A stretch of DNA of 64,000 nucleotides from Borreliella californiensis (GCF_014205885.1 NZ_JACHFB010000001.1:372001-436000); one strand, 5' to 3'; shown: positions 1 to 7,964, counted from the first letter of the stretch. The notes: generated from the letters alone by a model not told the origin. Numbers and translations are program-made.

Positions 1-613
1 AATGTTTTAGAGTTGAATCTTGTTCAAGGGTAATTTCAGGGTTAAAAGAATTATCCTCGTATAGATTCAAGAGCGTTGAATTTTCAGATCCCTCTATTTC
101 TTTGTCCAGAGAATATTCTTTTTCAAGATAAGGAATAATTTTTATATATTGGGCAGGAGATAGATTAAATCTTTTCATTATTTCTTCTTTTTTGGGCGAT
201 TTTTCTTCTTCTGTTAGATATTTATTTATTTGTAGTATTAGATTTTCTTTTCTGTATGGGACTTTCACCAATCTGGTTTTAGTGTTTAATGCTCTTTGTA
301 GTGATTGTTTGATCCAGAATGATGCATAAGTTGAAAATTTGGTATTTTTATTTGGGTCATATTTTTCAGCAGCTCTTATTAATCCCAAGTTGCCTTCTTG
401 AATTAAATCTTCAATTTTTAGTCCTTTGCCCGCATATCTTTTTATTATTTTTAAAACAAGTCGCAAATTTGCATTTATCATCTTATTTTTTGCTTTTGCA
501 TTGCCTCTTTGTATTTGTCCTGCAAGTTTAATTTCTTCTTCGTGAGTAATTAGTTTGTGTTCTCTTACCGATTTTAAATATATGTTTAAATCCTCATTAC
601 TAAATATATTCAT
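1..613 (-). CDS. rpoS: alternative sigma factor RpoS (3' end outside window)
   Basis: Sigma-70 family stress/host-adaptation sigma factor; in Lyme Borrelia it switches on mammalian-phase lipoprotein genes. About 204 residues are visible, from MNIFSNEDLN, and the reading frame is still open at base 1, so the region 4 C-terminus lies outside the window (the family member is about 267 residues). Region 2 is clear: NLRLVLKIIKRYAGKG, then DLIQEGNLGLIRAAEKYDP and FSTYASFWIKQSLQRAL, the core-binding and -10 recognition helices. Region 3 follows with LSPAQYIKI. The ATG is preceded by an AGGGGAG-type ribosome site. The gene lies 150 bases downstream of flgJ on the same strand, with its own -24/-12 promoter between them. 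Confidence 0.95.
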   Translation of the reverse strand, partial: MNIFSNEDLNIYLKSVREHKLITHEEEIKLAGQIQRGNAKAKNKMINANLRLVLKIIKRYAGKGLKIEDLIQEGNLGLIRAAEKYDPNKNTKFSTYASFWIKQSLQRALNTKTRLVKVPYRKENLILQINKYLTEEEKSPKKEEIMKRFNLSPAQYIKIIPYLEKEYSLDKEIEGSENSTLLNLYEDNSFNPEITLEQDSTLKH

Positions 614-673
614 AGTATTATATTTTCTCCCCTTTTTTGAATATTGTGATTAAGTTTTGCTACTTAGCTTTCA

Positions 674-690
674 TGCAAAAATTGTGCCAA
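674..690 (-). promoter_or_regulatory. sigma-54 (RpoN) -24/-12 promoter of rpoS
   Basis: On the minus strand the element reads TTGGCAC-AATTT-TTGCA. GG and GC are separated by exactly 10 bases, which is the hallmark of RpoN promoters. It ends about 60 bases before the rpoS ATG. RpoN/Rrp2-dependent transcription of rpoS is established for B. burgdorferi, and this sequence matches it. Confidence 0.92.
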
Positions 691-709
691 TTTAGTTTAA
701 AACCATTTT

Positions 710-719
710 TAAATTAAAT
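710..719. promoter_or_regulatory. candidate BosR direct-repeat element upstream of rpoS
   Basis: The 10-mer TAAATTAAAT sits about 20 bases upstream of the -24 element. As I recall, a direct repeat of this form has been reported as a core BosR-binding sequence in the rpoS promoter. The motif is AT-only, so its presence alone is weak; its position just above the RpoN promoter gives it weight. Confidence 0.5.
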
Positions 720-763
720 TGGATGGATATAATTTTGAGGTTGGGGGGTGTTTTTTGAATTAT

Positions 764-1081
764 TTACTTTTTTTGTAATTGATTGTAAATTAAATTGGCA
801 AGTCCAAAGCTTTGAGCTTGTGCTATTTGTTTTGCCCTTTGTTCGCAAAGCATGTCTTCAAAAATTTCTTCTACTTGGCCTCCGTTTAGCAAATTTTGAT
901 CTTTGTTAAGAGTTTTTTTCATGCTTTCAAGCATTTGCTTGATAAACATAGCCTCAAATTCTAAAGAAGCTTTTCGAAGTTCTTCGTTTTTTTGAAAGGA
1001 TTTTTTTAGTTTTACAGGATTTTTAAAATTATTTATTTGATTTTTAAATTTTAGATTTTGTGAATTAATTTTAGTTTCCAT
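764..1081 (-). CDS. flgJ: flagellar rod-cap protein FlgJ (rod-binding domain only)
   Basis: Small FlgJ-type protein thought to cap or organise rod assembly in the periplasm. It has only the rod-binding domain (SLEFEAMFIKQMLESMKKTL, then GGQVEEIFEDML) and lacks the muramidase domain of enterobacterial FlgJ. I start it at METKINSQ, 105 residues, because GGAGG lies six bases upstream; an in-frame ATG nine codons earlier has no ribosome site. The start overlaps the end of flgI by 11 bases, suggesting translational coupling. It is the last flagellar gene of the operon before rpoS. Confidence 0.88.
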   Translation of the reverse strand: METKINSQNLKFKNQINNFKNPVKLKKSFQKNEELRKASLEFEAMFIKQMLESMKKTLNKDQNLLNGGQVEEIFEDMLCEQRAKQIAQAQSFGLANLIYNQLQKK

Positions 1082-2069
1082 CAACTTCCTCCAAGATAAG
1101 TTCTCCATTTAATTTATTGATTTTTTGTGCAGCTTGAATTATTTGAATTAATTCTTTATTGCTAAGATTTTTATTATTTTTTAATATAAATTCATTTAAA
1201 TTCATTGAGTTTATTTGAATTGTTGTTTTGTTATTTTTACTTAAAATGTTTTGATTGTCTTTTTCAATGGAAAATGTAAACGTTCCTATTTTTGCATTTT
1301 CACTTGCTAGAATAATACCATTTTTTTTGTCTATTAATATTTTAGGGTTGGTTTCTATTATAATATTTTCAATTTCTTCTAATAGGCTTATATTTTTTGC
1401 TTCTATTTCTATTGTGCTATCTGATTTAATTTTGTTGTTGATTTTTTTAGAGGTTAATATTTTATGAATTCTATTTATTAATGTATAATTTCCTTTTTTA
1501 AGAATTATATTATAACTGTAGTTAATATTTTGAGTTTCATTTATTATTACACTATCTAGAGTATATCCAGAACCTTTTAATTTATTGTTGGTCTTTATAA
1601 TTCCTGATGCAATTGCTATTATTTCTCCCTCATTATTTTTAAGGTTTGTTTTTAAAAGTATTCCATTTGTTAAATCTTTTGAGTCTAATATTGATGCAAT
1701 GCAAGCTTTATGTTTTGAACCTTTGATTGTACTGCCTTTTACTTGGAGGCTGACATTTACTAGTGCAATATTTTTACTTTCTATATTATTAGGGCCTATT
1801 TCATTTATTATATTGTTTTCTTCTAAAATTTTAATTATAAGGTCTTTTTGTTTTATAGAGTCTCCTTTTCCAGTAAGACCTGCTACTATTCCAATGCCCG
1901 TTAAAAAATTTGTATTTGTAGGATAAATATCTGCAATTTCTCTTAATTTTGTGCTTTCAGACAGGCTATTGTTAAGTGATTTCTCTGTTTTCAATCCTGT
2001 TGAATCTGTTTTTGTTTGGGCTAGTAGACTTGTTGCAAATGCAGCTAACATCAACATTAGTTTGTTCAT
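1071..2069 (-). CDS. flgI: flagellar P-ring protein FlgI
   Basis: Periplasmic ring protein surrounding the flagellar rod. The product is 332 residues with a signal peptide (about residues 1-17, ending LLAQ), then the characteristic FlgI start LREIADIYPTNTNFLTGIGIVAGLTGKGDS. The C-terminus carries the conserved INKLNGELILEEVDGN segment. It is slightly shorter than the enterobacterial protein (about 365). Spirochaete flagella stay in the periplasm, and no L-ring gene flgH is beside it. It belongs to the flhO-flgG-flgA-flgI-flgJ cluster. Confidence 0.93.
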   Translation of the reverse strand: MNKLMLMLAAFATSLLAQTKTDSTGLKTEKSLNNSLSESTKLREIADIYPTNTNFLTGIGIVAGLTGKGDSIKQKDLIIKILEENNIINEIGPNNIESKNIALVNVSLQVKGSTIKGSKHKACIASILDSKDLTNGILLKTNLKNNEGEIIAIASGIIKTNNKLKGSGYTLDSVIINETQNINYSYNIILKKGNYTLINRIHKILTSKKINNKIKSDSTIEIEAKNISLLEEIENIIIETNPKILIDKKNGIILASENAKIGTFTFSIEKDNQNILSKNNKTTIQINSMNLNEFILKNNKNLSNKELIQIIQAAQKINKLNGELILEEVDGN

Positions 2070-2240
2070 TTTTTACCCCATTTATTTTATTTCTTTAATA
2101 TCTATTATTTTATATCAATTATTGTAATTAATAGAATTTTTTTATTAAATTACCAATTAATCCTTGCTTTGTTAAATATTATCTGCATTAAGGCGGATTG
2201 AAATTAATAATTTTCAGATTGAGCAAGATAAAATAAGGCA
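2070..2240. other. 171-base gap between flgA and flgI
   Basis: This is the only large gap inside an otherwise tightly packed operon. On the minus strand it ends in TTGATATAAAATAATAG close to flgI, which could hold a weak internal -10. No ORF with family resemblance was seen on either strand. flgH, which often sits at this position in other bacteria, is absent. Confidence 0.4.
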
Positions 2241-2804
2241 TTATTCTTTTTGTACTTTATTTAATCTTATCTCTTCATTTTTGATTGTGTTGTGTATAAC
2301 TTTATATTTACTATTGTTTAATTCATTTAGACTTAAAACATCATTTATTCTAGTTGTGTTAATTTTGTATTTAAAGTATATGTTGTGCTCATTAAGGATT
2401 TCATTTTTTTTTAGATTTTCTTTTGCAAATACAATTGGCTCGATTATATCAATGTACATATTAATATAATTGTGTCTTTTATAGCTTTCAAAGTTTTTTG
2501 CATAATAAACCAGAGTTTTTTGAATTGGAATATTTTTGTATGAATTGTTGTTTTTTATTTTAAATTTTATTTTTTTAAAAAAATTATCTTCTATGTTTAT
2601 TTCAGATTCATCAAAGTTGAATTGAAGTATATAGATATTCTCATTTGATAAATTTTTTGTGATGTAATAAATCATTTTAAAAATTATTGATTTTTTTGTT
2701 AAATGTGGTGGGATATATATTTTTGATAAGCTTTGATTGTTGCATATTTTTGAGTACTTCTTTGAAAAGAAATATGCTTTACTAGGAGTAATGTTGAAGC
2801 ACAA
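2241..2804 (-). CDS. flgA: flagellar P-ring assembly protein FlgA
   Basis: Periplasmic chaperone for FlgI ring assembly. The C-terminal SAF-like region is recognisable (IEPIVFAKENLKKNEILNEHNIYFKYKINTTR), and its place between flgG and flgI fits. The coordinates start at an in-frame TTG (187 residues), but this is probably not the real start. The frame stays open upstream to the flgG stop and encodes a basic, hydrophobic signal-peptide-like stretch (KKKIFIFILFFITDSIIS) with no ATG, GTG or TTG in front of it. The true start may be ATA at 2873-2871 or a nearby ATT/ATA. The N-terminal half is divergent, so the family call rests on the C-terminus and context. Confidence 0.78.
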   Translation of the reverse strand: MCFNITPSKAYFFSKKYSKICNNQSLSKIYIPPHLTKKSIIFKMIYYITKNLSNENIYILQFNFDESEINIEDNFFKKIKFKIKNNNSYKNIPIQKTLVYYAKNFESYKRHNYINMYIDIIEPIVFAKENLKKNEILNEHNIYFKYKINTTRINDVLSLNELNNSKYKVIHNTIKNEEIRLNKVQKE

Positions 2805-2873
2805 ATCATGAGTAGCACTTATAATTGAGTCTGTTATGAAAAATAAAATAAAAATAAATATTTTTTTTTTTAT
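2805..2873 (-). other. upstream in-frame extension of flgA encoding a signal peptide
   Basis: Read in the flgA frame, the minus strand gives three or four lysines, a run of I/F/L and then an SIISA-type cleavage site, with no stop codon back to flgG. AGG from the end of flgG is seven bases before ATA at 2873-2871, a workable ribosome-site spacing for a non-AUG start. An 11-base A run (plus-strand T at 2861-2871) lies within it. Confidence 0.5.
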
Positions 2874-2874
2874 T

Positions 2875-3672
2875 TTATTGCCTTTTTAAGTTATTTGCAA
2901 TTCCTAGCATATTGTCTGAAGTTTGGATAGCTTTTGAGTTTATTTCATAAGCTCTTTGAGCTACTATCATTGTTACCATTTCTTCAGCAATAGATACATT
3001 TGACATTTCAAGTATACCTTGTCTTAGTCTTCCCATGCCTTCACTTCCCGGTATTCCTGCTATTTCTTGGCCTGATCCGGCTGTTTCTTTAAATAAATTG
3101 CTTCCAATAGCACTTAATCCTGCAGGATTAACAAATCTTGATATTTCAATTTGCCCAAGCTCTATTGGTTCGTTGCTGTTATCAATTTTTACTGACACTA
3201 TTCCTTGCTCAGATATTGTAATTGAGCTTTGGATATATTCTTCTGGGAAAAATATATTGGGCAATACCTTGTATCCTTGGCTTGTTACAAGCTCTCGATT
3301 GGAATCTATTTTAAATGATCCATCTCTGGTATATGCATAAGTTCCATCGGGCAGAAGAATTTTGTAAAATCCATCTCCTTCAATAGCAACGTCAGTGAGT
3401 AAATTGGTGGATTGCATTTTCCCTTGTTCAAATATTCTCTGAGTAGCGGCAATTTTTGTTCCGTGACCAACTTGATTTCCGAGCGGTCTTAAAGTATTTT
3501 CAGTTGCAGGAGTTCCTGCTCTGTATTGGGTCTGATAAATCAAATCTTCAAATTCTGCTCTTATTTTTTTAAATCCTGTAGTATTCACATTTGAAAGATT
3601 GTTGGCAATTGTGTCTACATTGTATTGTTGAGCAGTCATTCCACTTGCTGCTGTCCATAATGCTCTCATCAT
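2875..3672 (-). CDS. flgG: flagellar distal rod protein FlgG
   Basis: Distal rod subunit of the periplasmic flagellum. 265 residues, typical for FlgG. The N-terminal rod signature is clear (MRALWTAASGMTAQQYNVDTIANNLSNVNTTGFKK) and so is the C-terminal one (LEMSNVSIAEEMVTMIVAQRAYEINSKAIQTSDNML). AAGGAG precedes the paired ATG-ATG start by eight bases. It lies 12 bases downstream of flhO. Confidence 0.96.
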   Translation of the reverse strand: MMRALWTAASGMTAQQYNVDTIANNLSNVNTTGFKKIRAEFEDLIYQTQYRAGTPATENTLRPLGNQVGHGTKIAATQRIFEQGKMQSTNLLTDVAIEGDGFYKILLPDGTYAYTRDGSFKIDSNRELVTSQGYKVLPNIFFPEEYIQSSITISEQGIVSVKIDNSNEPIELGQIEISRFVNPAGLSAIGSNLFKETAGSGQEIAGIPGSEGMGRLRQGILEMSNVSIAEEMVTMIVAQRAYEINSKAIQTSDNMLGIANNLKRQ

Positions 3673-3684
3673 AAAATATGCTCC

Positions 3685-4533
3685 TTAATATTTTCCAATT
3701 TCATTTATTAATTTTCCTAAGAGGCTGTCTTCAGTTTGTATTGTTTTTTGATTAGCTTCATAAGCTCTGTTAATTTCAATCATTAAAACCATTTCATTAA
3801 CAGAGTTAACATTAGAAGCCTCAAGTGTTTCTGTTTCTATTTTAGGCCTTAATGATACATCAATTTCTTGTGCCTTGCCAGATGTTTTTGTATCGATCCA
3901 TAAAGAATTTCCCTGTTTTTTGAGAAATCTGGGATTTTCAAAATTTACAATCCTAATAGTATCAAGCAGTTCATAATTTTCCCAGGAATTTTCATATTCA
4001 CTAACAAGTCTTTTAGGGTTTGATTCAAAGCTTGAATTGTGAAAGATTTGCCCCTGAGGCGTTATTTTAAAATTATTTTTTTTAAGATATATATATCCTT
4101 TTTCTCCCAGGACGGGAAATCCGGTTTTTGTAACAAGGATTCCCTCTTTCCCAATAGTAAAAGAACCGTTTCTTGTATATCTTTCTCCATCTGAAGTTTG
4201 TATTACGAAAAATCCTTGATCGGTGAGTGCTAAATCCAATGGATTGCCAGTAGTTTTTAAAGGACCTTGTTCAAATACTGTGTATATCTCATTTTCTTCA
4301 ACTCCTGTTCCTAGTTTTCCTACAACCGGAGCTGTTTCAAGATGTCCTTTGGGAAATTTATAAAGGCCATCATCATTTAGTCTTCTTATTAAAATTTCTG
4401 GAAATGCTTTTTGAATGGATAAATCTTTTTTGTATCCAATAAGATCTATGTTTGCCAAATTATTTGATACTGTGTCAAGCTTGCGCCTTTCTGCCATCAT
4501 TCCGCTGGCAGCTGTATAAATTCCTCTTACCAC
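3685..4533 (-). CDS. flgF: flagellar proximal rod protein FlhO/FlgF
   Basis: Rod protein of the FlgF/FlhO class, and first gene of the motility operon. The N-terminus VRGIYTAASGMMAERRKLDTVSNNLANID and the C-terminal LEASNVNSVNEMVLMIEINRAYEANQKTIQTEDSLL are the flagellar rod/hook signatures. I use the GTG at 4533 (282 residues) because AAGGA lies seven bases upstream and the rod signature begins there; the longer ORF from 4587 adds an unrelated N-terminal segment that runs back into the promoter. In Borrelia this gene is commonly named flhO. Confidence 0.93.
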   Translation of the reverse strand: MVRGIYTAASGMMAERRKLDTVSNNLANIDLIGYKKDLSIQKAFPEILIRRLNDDGLYKFPKGHLETAPVVGKLGTGVEENEIYTVFEQGPLKTTGNPLDLALTDQGFFVIQTSDGERYTRNGSFTIGKEGILVTKTGFPVLGEKGYIYLKKNNFKITPQGQIFHNSSFESNPKRLVSEYENSWENYELLDTIRIVNFENPRFLKKQGNSLWIDTKTSGKAQEIDVSLRPKIETETLEASNVNSVNEMVLMIEINRAYEANQKTIQTEDSLLGKLINEIGKY

Positions 4534-4565
4534 GGTTAAATCCTTAAAGACAATTAACTTTATTA

Positions 4566-4594
4566 ATATTAGCATTAATTGTCCCATATAACAA
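4566..4594 (-). promoter_or_regulatory. sigma-70 type promoter of the flhO flagellar operon
   Basis: The minus strand has TTGTTA (4594-4589), a 17-base spacer and TAATAT (4571-4566), about 33 bases before the GTG start of flhO. This agrees with the known use of sigma-70 rather than sigma-28 for Borrelia motility genes. Confidence 0.6.
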
Positions 4595-4693
4595 TTAATT
4601 AACCTATTGCGTTTTACTTAATTTTCTAATTTTTTGTTCAAGTTTTTATCTTAATAATTAAAATTATAAAGATAAGTTGTATAATTGGTTTTG

Positions 4694-4715
4694 TAGCTAA
4701 TTTTTAAATTAGCTA
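4694..4715. repeat. 22-bp perfect inverted repeat between flhO and the DUF2147 gene
   Basis: Arms TAGCTAATTT and AAATTAGCTA with a 2-base centre. It lies about 64 bases before the plus-strand gene at 4779, in a divergent intergenic region, and could be an operator. No poly-T follows, so it does not look like a terminator. Confidence 0.6.
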
Positions 4716-4778
4716 TTTTAAATGAGTAATTTAAAAAAGGAGCTATAATTTAGGATTATTTAGTTTTAAGGAGAATTG

Positions 4779-5339
4779 ATGAATAGAGTTTTTTCAAAGT
4801 TTTTTCTTTTTTTTTGTGTTTCAATGCTTTTATTTGCAAATTCAGAAGATTCAAATGAAAAGGAAATTGTTAATAAGGATGAAAACTTTAGTTTTGAAAA
4901 TGAAGTTTTAGGATATTGGGTTGGTTATAATGATGTGAGCAACATAAAAAATTCTATTATTTATATTTATAAATATAATGGGGAAATTTATGGTCGAATT
5001 TTAACTGTAATAAAAGATGGCAAAGAATATGATGCTAAAAATTCCTCAGGAGACACTGTGGTTGGATTTGAAAATCTTGCAATAGAGGGTCTTGATTTTA
5101 TGTGGGGTCTTAAGTATTCTTCTTCTTCTAAAAGGTGGGAAGGGGGTAAAATAATAGATCCTAAAAACGGTAAAATTTACAATTCTGAGATGAGTATTGA
5201 TAGTAAGACTGGAAATCTTATTACCAAGGGAAAAGTTTGGATTTTTAGCAGAAGCAAAATTTGGACAAGAGCTAAAGATGATGAAATACCAAAAGTAGAT
5301 TTAGATAATCTTGTTCCATCGCCTCCTGTAAAAAAATAA
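4779..5339 (+). CDS. exported DUF2147 family protein
   Basis: 186-residue exported protein of unknown function. A hydrophobic signal peptide (about residues 1-20, SKFFLFFCVSMLLFA) is followed by a low-complexity acidic linker. The DUF2147 core then runs GYWVGYNDV, IYKYNGEIYGRI, GLDFMWGLKY, WEGGKIIDPKNGKIYNSEM and ends RSKIWTR. I start at the ATG (4779), with AAGGAG five bases upstream; an adjacent TTG at 4776 is less likely. It diverges from the flagellar operon. The family's biochemical role is unknown. Confidence 0.82.
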   Translation: MNRVFSKFFLFFCVSMLLFANSEDSNEKEIVNKDENFSFENEVLGYWVGYNDVSNIKNSIIYIYKYNGEIYGRILTVIKDGKEYDAKNSSGDTVVGFENLAIEGLDFMWGLKYSSSSKRWEGGKIIDPKNGKIYNSEMSIDSKTGNLITKGKVWIFSRSKIWTRAKDDEIPKVDLDNLVPSPPVKK

Positions 5340-5402
5340 ATTTGGCTTTTGGTTTTACTATTTTGAAAAAAAACATAAACATATAGATGGGATAAGTAGG
5401 TT

Positions 5403-5933
5403 ATGAAAAATAAGACAGAATATTATGATCAGTTTATTTCAAAAATACCCGATTTTCCTAAAAAGGGTGTTCTTTTTTATGATATTACTAGTGTTTTGCT
5501 AAAACCCGAAGTTTATAGTTCATTAATAAATGAGGTATATTCTTTTTATAATTTAAAAAAGATCGATTGCATTGCAGTTGTTGAGTCTAGGGGGTATTTG
5601 ATAGGCGCTCCCTTGTCTTTAAAAATGCAACTACCTCTTGTTTTAATTCGAAAAGAGGGTAAATTACCTAGAGAGGTTTTTAGCGAAAAGTATGAGCTTG
5701 AATATGGTTTTGGGAGAATAGAGGTACACAAAGACGATGTTAGGACGTATTCCAATATTCTTTTAATAGATGATATATTAGCTACCGGTGGAACTTTAAA
5801 GTCGTCTACAATTTTATTAGAGAGAGCCGGAGGTAGGGTTAAAGATATTTTTTGTTTTATTGAGCTTTGTGGCATTAATGGTAGACAAAGCCTTGAAAGT
5901 TATGAAGTCAATTCCCTTGTAAGGTATAATTAA
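5403..5933 (+). CDS. apt: adenine phosphoribosyltransferase
   Basis: Purine salvage enzyme converting adenine and PRPP to AMP. 176 residues, a normal length. The start IPDFPKKGVLFYDITSVL is typical of Apt, and the PRPP-binding loop ILLIDDILATGGTL lies at about residues 119-132. VESRGYLIGAPLSLKM is the conserved substrate region. Borrelia lacks de novo purine synthesis, so salvage enzymes of this kind matter. Confidence 0.95.
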   Translation: MKNKTEYYDQFISKIPDFPKKGVLFYDITSVLLKPEVYSSLINEVYSFYNLKKIDCIAVVESRGYLIGAPLSLKMQLPLVLIRKEGKLPREVFSEKYELEYGFGRIEVHKDDVRTYSNILLIDDILATGGTLKSSTILLERAGGRVKDIFCFIELCGINGRQSLESYEVNSLVRYN

Positions 5934-5941
5934 TCTAATGC

Positions 5942-5971
5942 TTGACTTTTCTTTTTTATTAAATTTACAAT
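5942..5971 (+). promoter_or_regulatory. promoter candidate for rplU-prp-rpmA-obg
   Basis: TTGACT (5942-5947), an 18-base spacer and TACAAT (5966-5971). The rplU ATG is 20 bases further on, behind GAGG. This is the only strong sigma-70 match in the apt-rplU gap. Confidence 0.55.
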
Positions 5972-5990
5972 GTTTAGTTGAGGTAATGAT

Positions 5991-6302
5991 ATGTATGCAC
6001 TGGTAGAAATAAATGGTAAGCAATATAAGGCTATTGAGGGCGAATTTTTAAAAATAGATAAAATTTCTCCTATTGAAAAAGATAAGCTGGAATTTAATAG
6101 TGTTTTGCTTGTTAATAAAGACGGAGAAGTTAAAATAGGAAAGCCTTATGTTGTAAATTCTCTTATTAGATGTACCTATAAAGAAGATAAAAAAGGTAAA
6201 AAGGTTGTTTCTTACAGATACAGAAGAAGAAAATCAAGTGAGAGAAAGGTTGGTCACAGGCAAACCTATTCTTATATTTTGGTTGATGAAATAGTTTTTT
6301 AA
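5991..6302 (+). CDS. rplU: 50S ribosomal protein bL21
   Basis: Large-subunit ribosomal protein, 103 residues. Starts [18 protein letters not shown] and has the family C-terminus [25 protein letters not shown]. First gene of the conserved L21-Prp-L27-Obg cluster. GAGG lies seven bases before the ATG. Confidence 0.97.
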   Translation: MYALVEINGKQYKAIEGEFLKIDKISPIEKDKLEFNSVLLVNKDGEVKIGKPYVVNSLIRCTYKEDKKGKKVVSYRYRRRKSSERKVGHRQTYSYILVDEIVF

Positions 6303-6307
6303 GTTTA

Positions 6308-6628
6308 TTGATTAATGTTTTAGTAAAAGTAAAAGACGATGTAATCATTTATCTTTTAGCCAATGGTCATGCTATAAGTAAGAATAATGTTAATATTGTC
6401 TGTTCTTCTTTTTCTTTTATTTTGAGAACTTTTTTTAGTGTTCTTGATCTGGAGGGTGAGGATTTTGTTGTAAAAAATTCAAAAAGAGGTTATTTAGAAT
6501 TTAAGCCCCTTTTTAAGGATTTGAGCAAAGAAAGTCTTTTTTATTATAGCAGGTTTTTAATTAGAGGCATAAGTGATTTGTCGTATGAGTATCCTGATGA
6601 TATTAAATTAGTTTTGGAGGAAAATTAA
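6308..6628 (+). CDS. prp: Prp (YsxB-like) ribosomal-processing cysteine protease homologue
   Basis: 106-residue protein between L21 and L27, the usual position of prp. In Firmicutes, Prp is a cysteine protease that removes an N-terminal extension from L27. Both expected active-site residues are visible: His in ANGHAIS near residue 21 and Cys in VNIVCSSFS near residue 33. The start is a TTG six bases after rplU with a weak ribosome site, and its stop overlaps the rpmA ATG. The L27 next door has no Firmicute-type extension, so its substrate here is unclear. Confidence 0.85.
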   Translation: MINVLVKVKDDVIIYLLANGHAISKNNVNIVCSSFSFILRTFFSVLDLEGEDFVVKNSKRGYLEFKPLFKDLSKESLFYYSRFLIRGISDLSYEYPDDIKLVLEEN

Positions 6629-6873
6629 TGGCAACAAGTAAAAGTGGTGGTAGTTCAAAAAATGGACGAGATTCTATATCCAAGCGACTTGGAGTTAAAA
6701 GAAGCGGCGGGCAGTTTGTTAAGGCTGGAGAAATAATTGTTAGGCAAAGAGGTACAAAATTTCATAAAGGCAAAAATGTTGGTCTTGGAAGAGATTATAC
6801 AATATTTGCGCTTTCATCTGGTAGGGTAGAGTTTAAAACTTTGAAGGGACGAAAATATGTAAGTATTGTATAG
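6628..6873 (+). CDS. rpmA: 50S ribosomal protein bL27
   Basis: 81 residues; the N-terminus [25 protein letters not shown] is the L27 tail that reaches the peptidyl-transferase centre. It begins like the mature protein: the cleavable leader found in Firmicutes is missing. GGAGG precedes the ATG, which overlaps the prp stop codon by one base. Confidence 0.97.
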   Translation: MATSKSGGSSKNGRDSISKRLGVKRSGGQFVKAGEIIVRQRGTKFHKGKNVGLGRDYTIFALSSGRVEFKTLKGRKYVSIV

Positions 6874-6898
6874 TTTTAATTGAAAAATTGGAGAAAGT

Positions 6899-7885
6899 TT
6901 GTATAACTTTAAGGATTCTGTAAATATAACGGTAGTTTCGGGCAATGGTGGTTCCGGATGTGTTTCTTTTTTAAGAGAAAAGTTTAATGCAAAAGGTGGT
7001 CCAGACGGTGGAAATGGTGGGAGTGGTGGGAGCGTAATTTTTAAGGTGAAAGAAAATCTTAGCACTTTATCTTTTTATAAAAATGGCCATGTGCTTTGTG
7101 CTGAAAATGGTAAACCTGGAATGGGTTTTAAGAGAAGTGGTGCTAATGGTAAAGATTTAATTCTTTTTGTTCCCCCAAATACAGAAGTTTATAATGAAAA
7201 TGATGGAACTCTTTTGTGTAGGCTTAAAAATTTAAATGACGAATTTGTTGTTTTAAAAGGTGGCAGAGGCGGTCTTGGTAATTGGAATTTTAAAACTTCA
7301 GTTAGAAGGGCGCCAAGGTTTGCTCAACCCGGAGAATCAGGCAATAGTTTAAACGTGCACCTTGAACTATTTTTGGTGGCGGATATTGGGCTTGTTGGTT
7401 TGCCTAATGCTGGCAAATCTTCTCTGCTTAATAGAATAACCTCGGCAAAATCTAGGGTTGCAAATTATCCTTTTACAACAAAGATTCCTCATCTTGGTGT
7501 ACTGAGGCATTTTCATAATGATTTAATTATTGCAGATATTCCTGGAATAATTAAAGGCGCTAGCTTTGGAGTAGGGCTTGGGACTAAGTTTTTAAAACAC
7601 ATTGCTAAAACTAAAATTTTAGCTTTGGTTATTGATGTTTCTGAAGCAGATTTTTTGGAATCATACAGCATTCTTTTAAATGAAATAAAATCTTATAATC
7701 ATGAGCTTTTTAATAAAAAAAAAGTTATTATTGCCAATAAACTTGATTTGAATGGTTCTGAGAAAAATTTTGATTGCTTGATAAAAGCTTTAGAAAAAGA
7801 AAAGGTTATTGGTATCTCTATTTATGAGAATAGAGGAATTGATGAACTTGTTAAAGAATTATTTATTTTGGCTAAAACTTTTTAA
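6899..7885 (+). CDS. obg: ribosome-assembly GTPase Obg/CgtA
   Basis: GTPase for late 50S assembly. 328 residues. The glycine-rich Obg fold occupies about residues 1-158 (GNGGSGCVSFLREKFNAKGG, GGRGGLGN). The G domain follows with P-loop GLPNAGKSS near 166-174, a switch region ANYPFTT, DIPGIIKGA, and NKLD as G4. No C-terminal OCT domain is present. The TTG start has GGAGA upstream. It ends the L21-L27 cluster, as in most bacteria. Confidence 0.96.
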   Translation: MYNFKDSVNITVVSGNGGSGCVSFLREKFNAKGGPDGGNGGSGGSVIFKVKENLSTLSFYKNGHVLCAENGKPGMGFKRSGANGKDLILFVPPNTEVYNENDGTLLCRLKNLNDEFVVLKGGRGGLGNWNFKTSVRRAPRFAQPGESGNSLNVHLELFLVADIGLVGLPNAGKSSLLNRITSAKSRVANYPFTTKIPHLGVLRHFHNDLIIADIPGIIKGASFGVGLGTKFLKHIAKTKILALVIDVSEADFLESYSILLNEIKSYNHELFNKKKVIIANKLDLNGSEKNFDCLIKALEKEKVIGISIYENRGIDELVKELFILAKTF

Positions 7886-7964
7886 TAAAATTGATTTTTT
7901 ATTGGGGTTTTTTTACTTTTAAGATTTGGTTTTTGTATATCAGATTTGATTTAGGAAAGAAATC

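Noticed and set aside
764..1108. flgJ start at 1108
   Set aside because: The upstream ATG has no ribosome site. ATG 1081 is preceded by GGAGG and matches the rod-binding protein start better.
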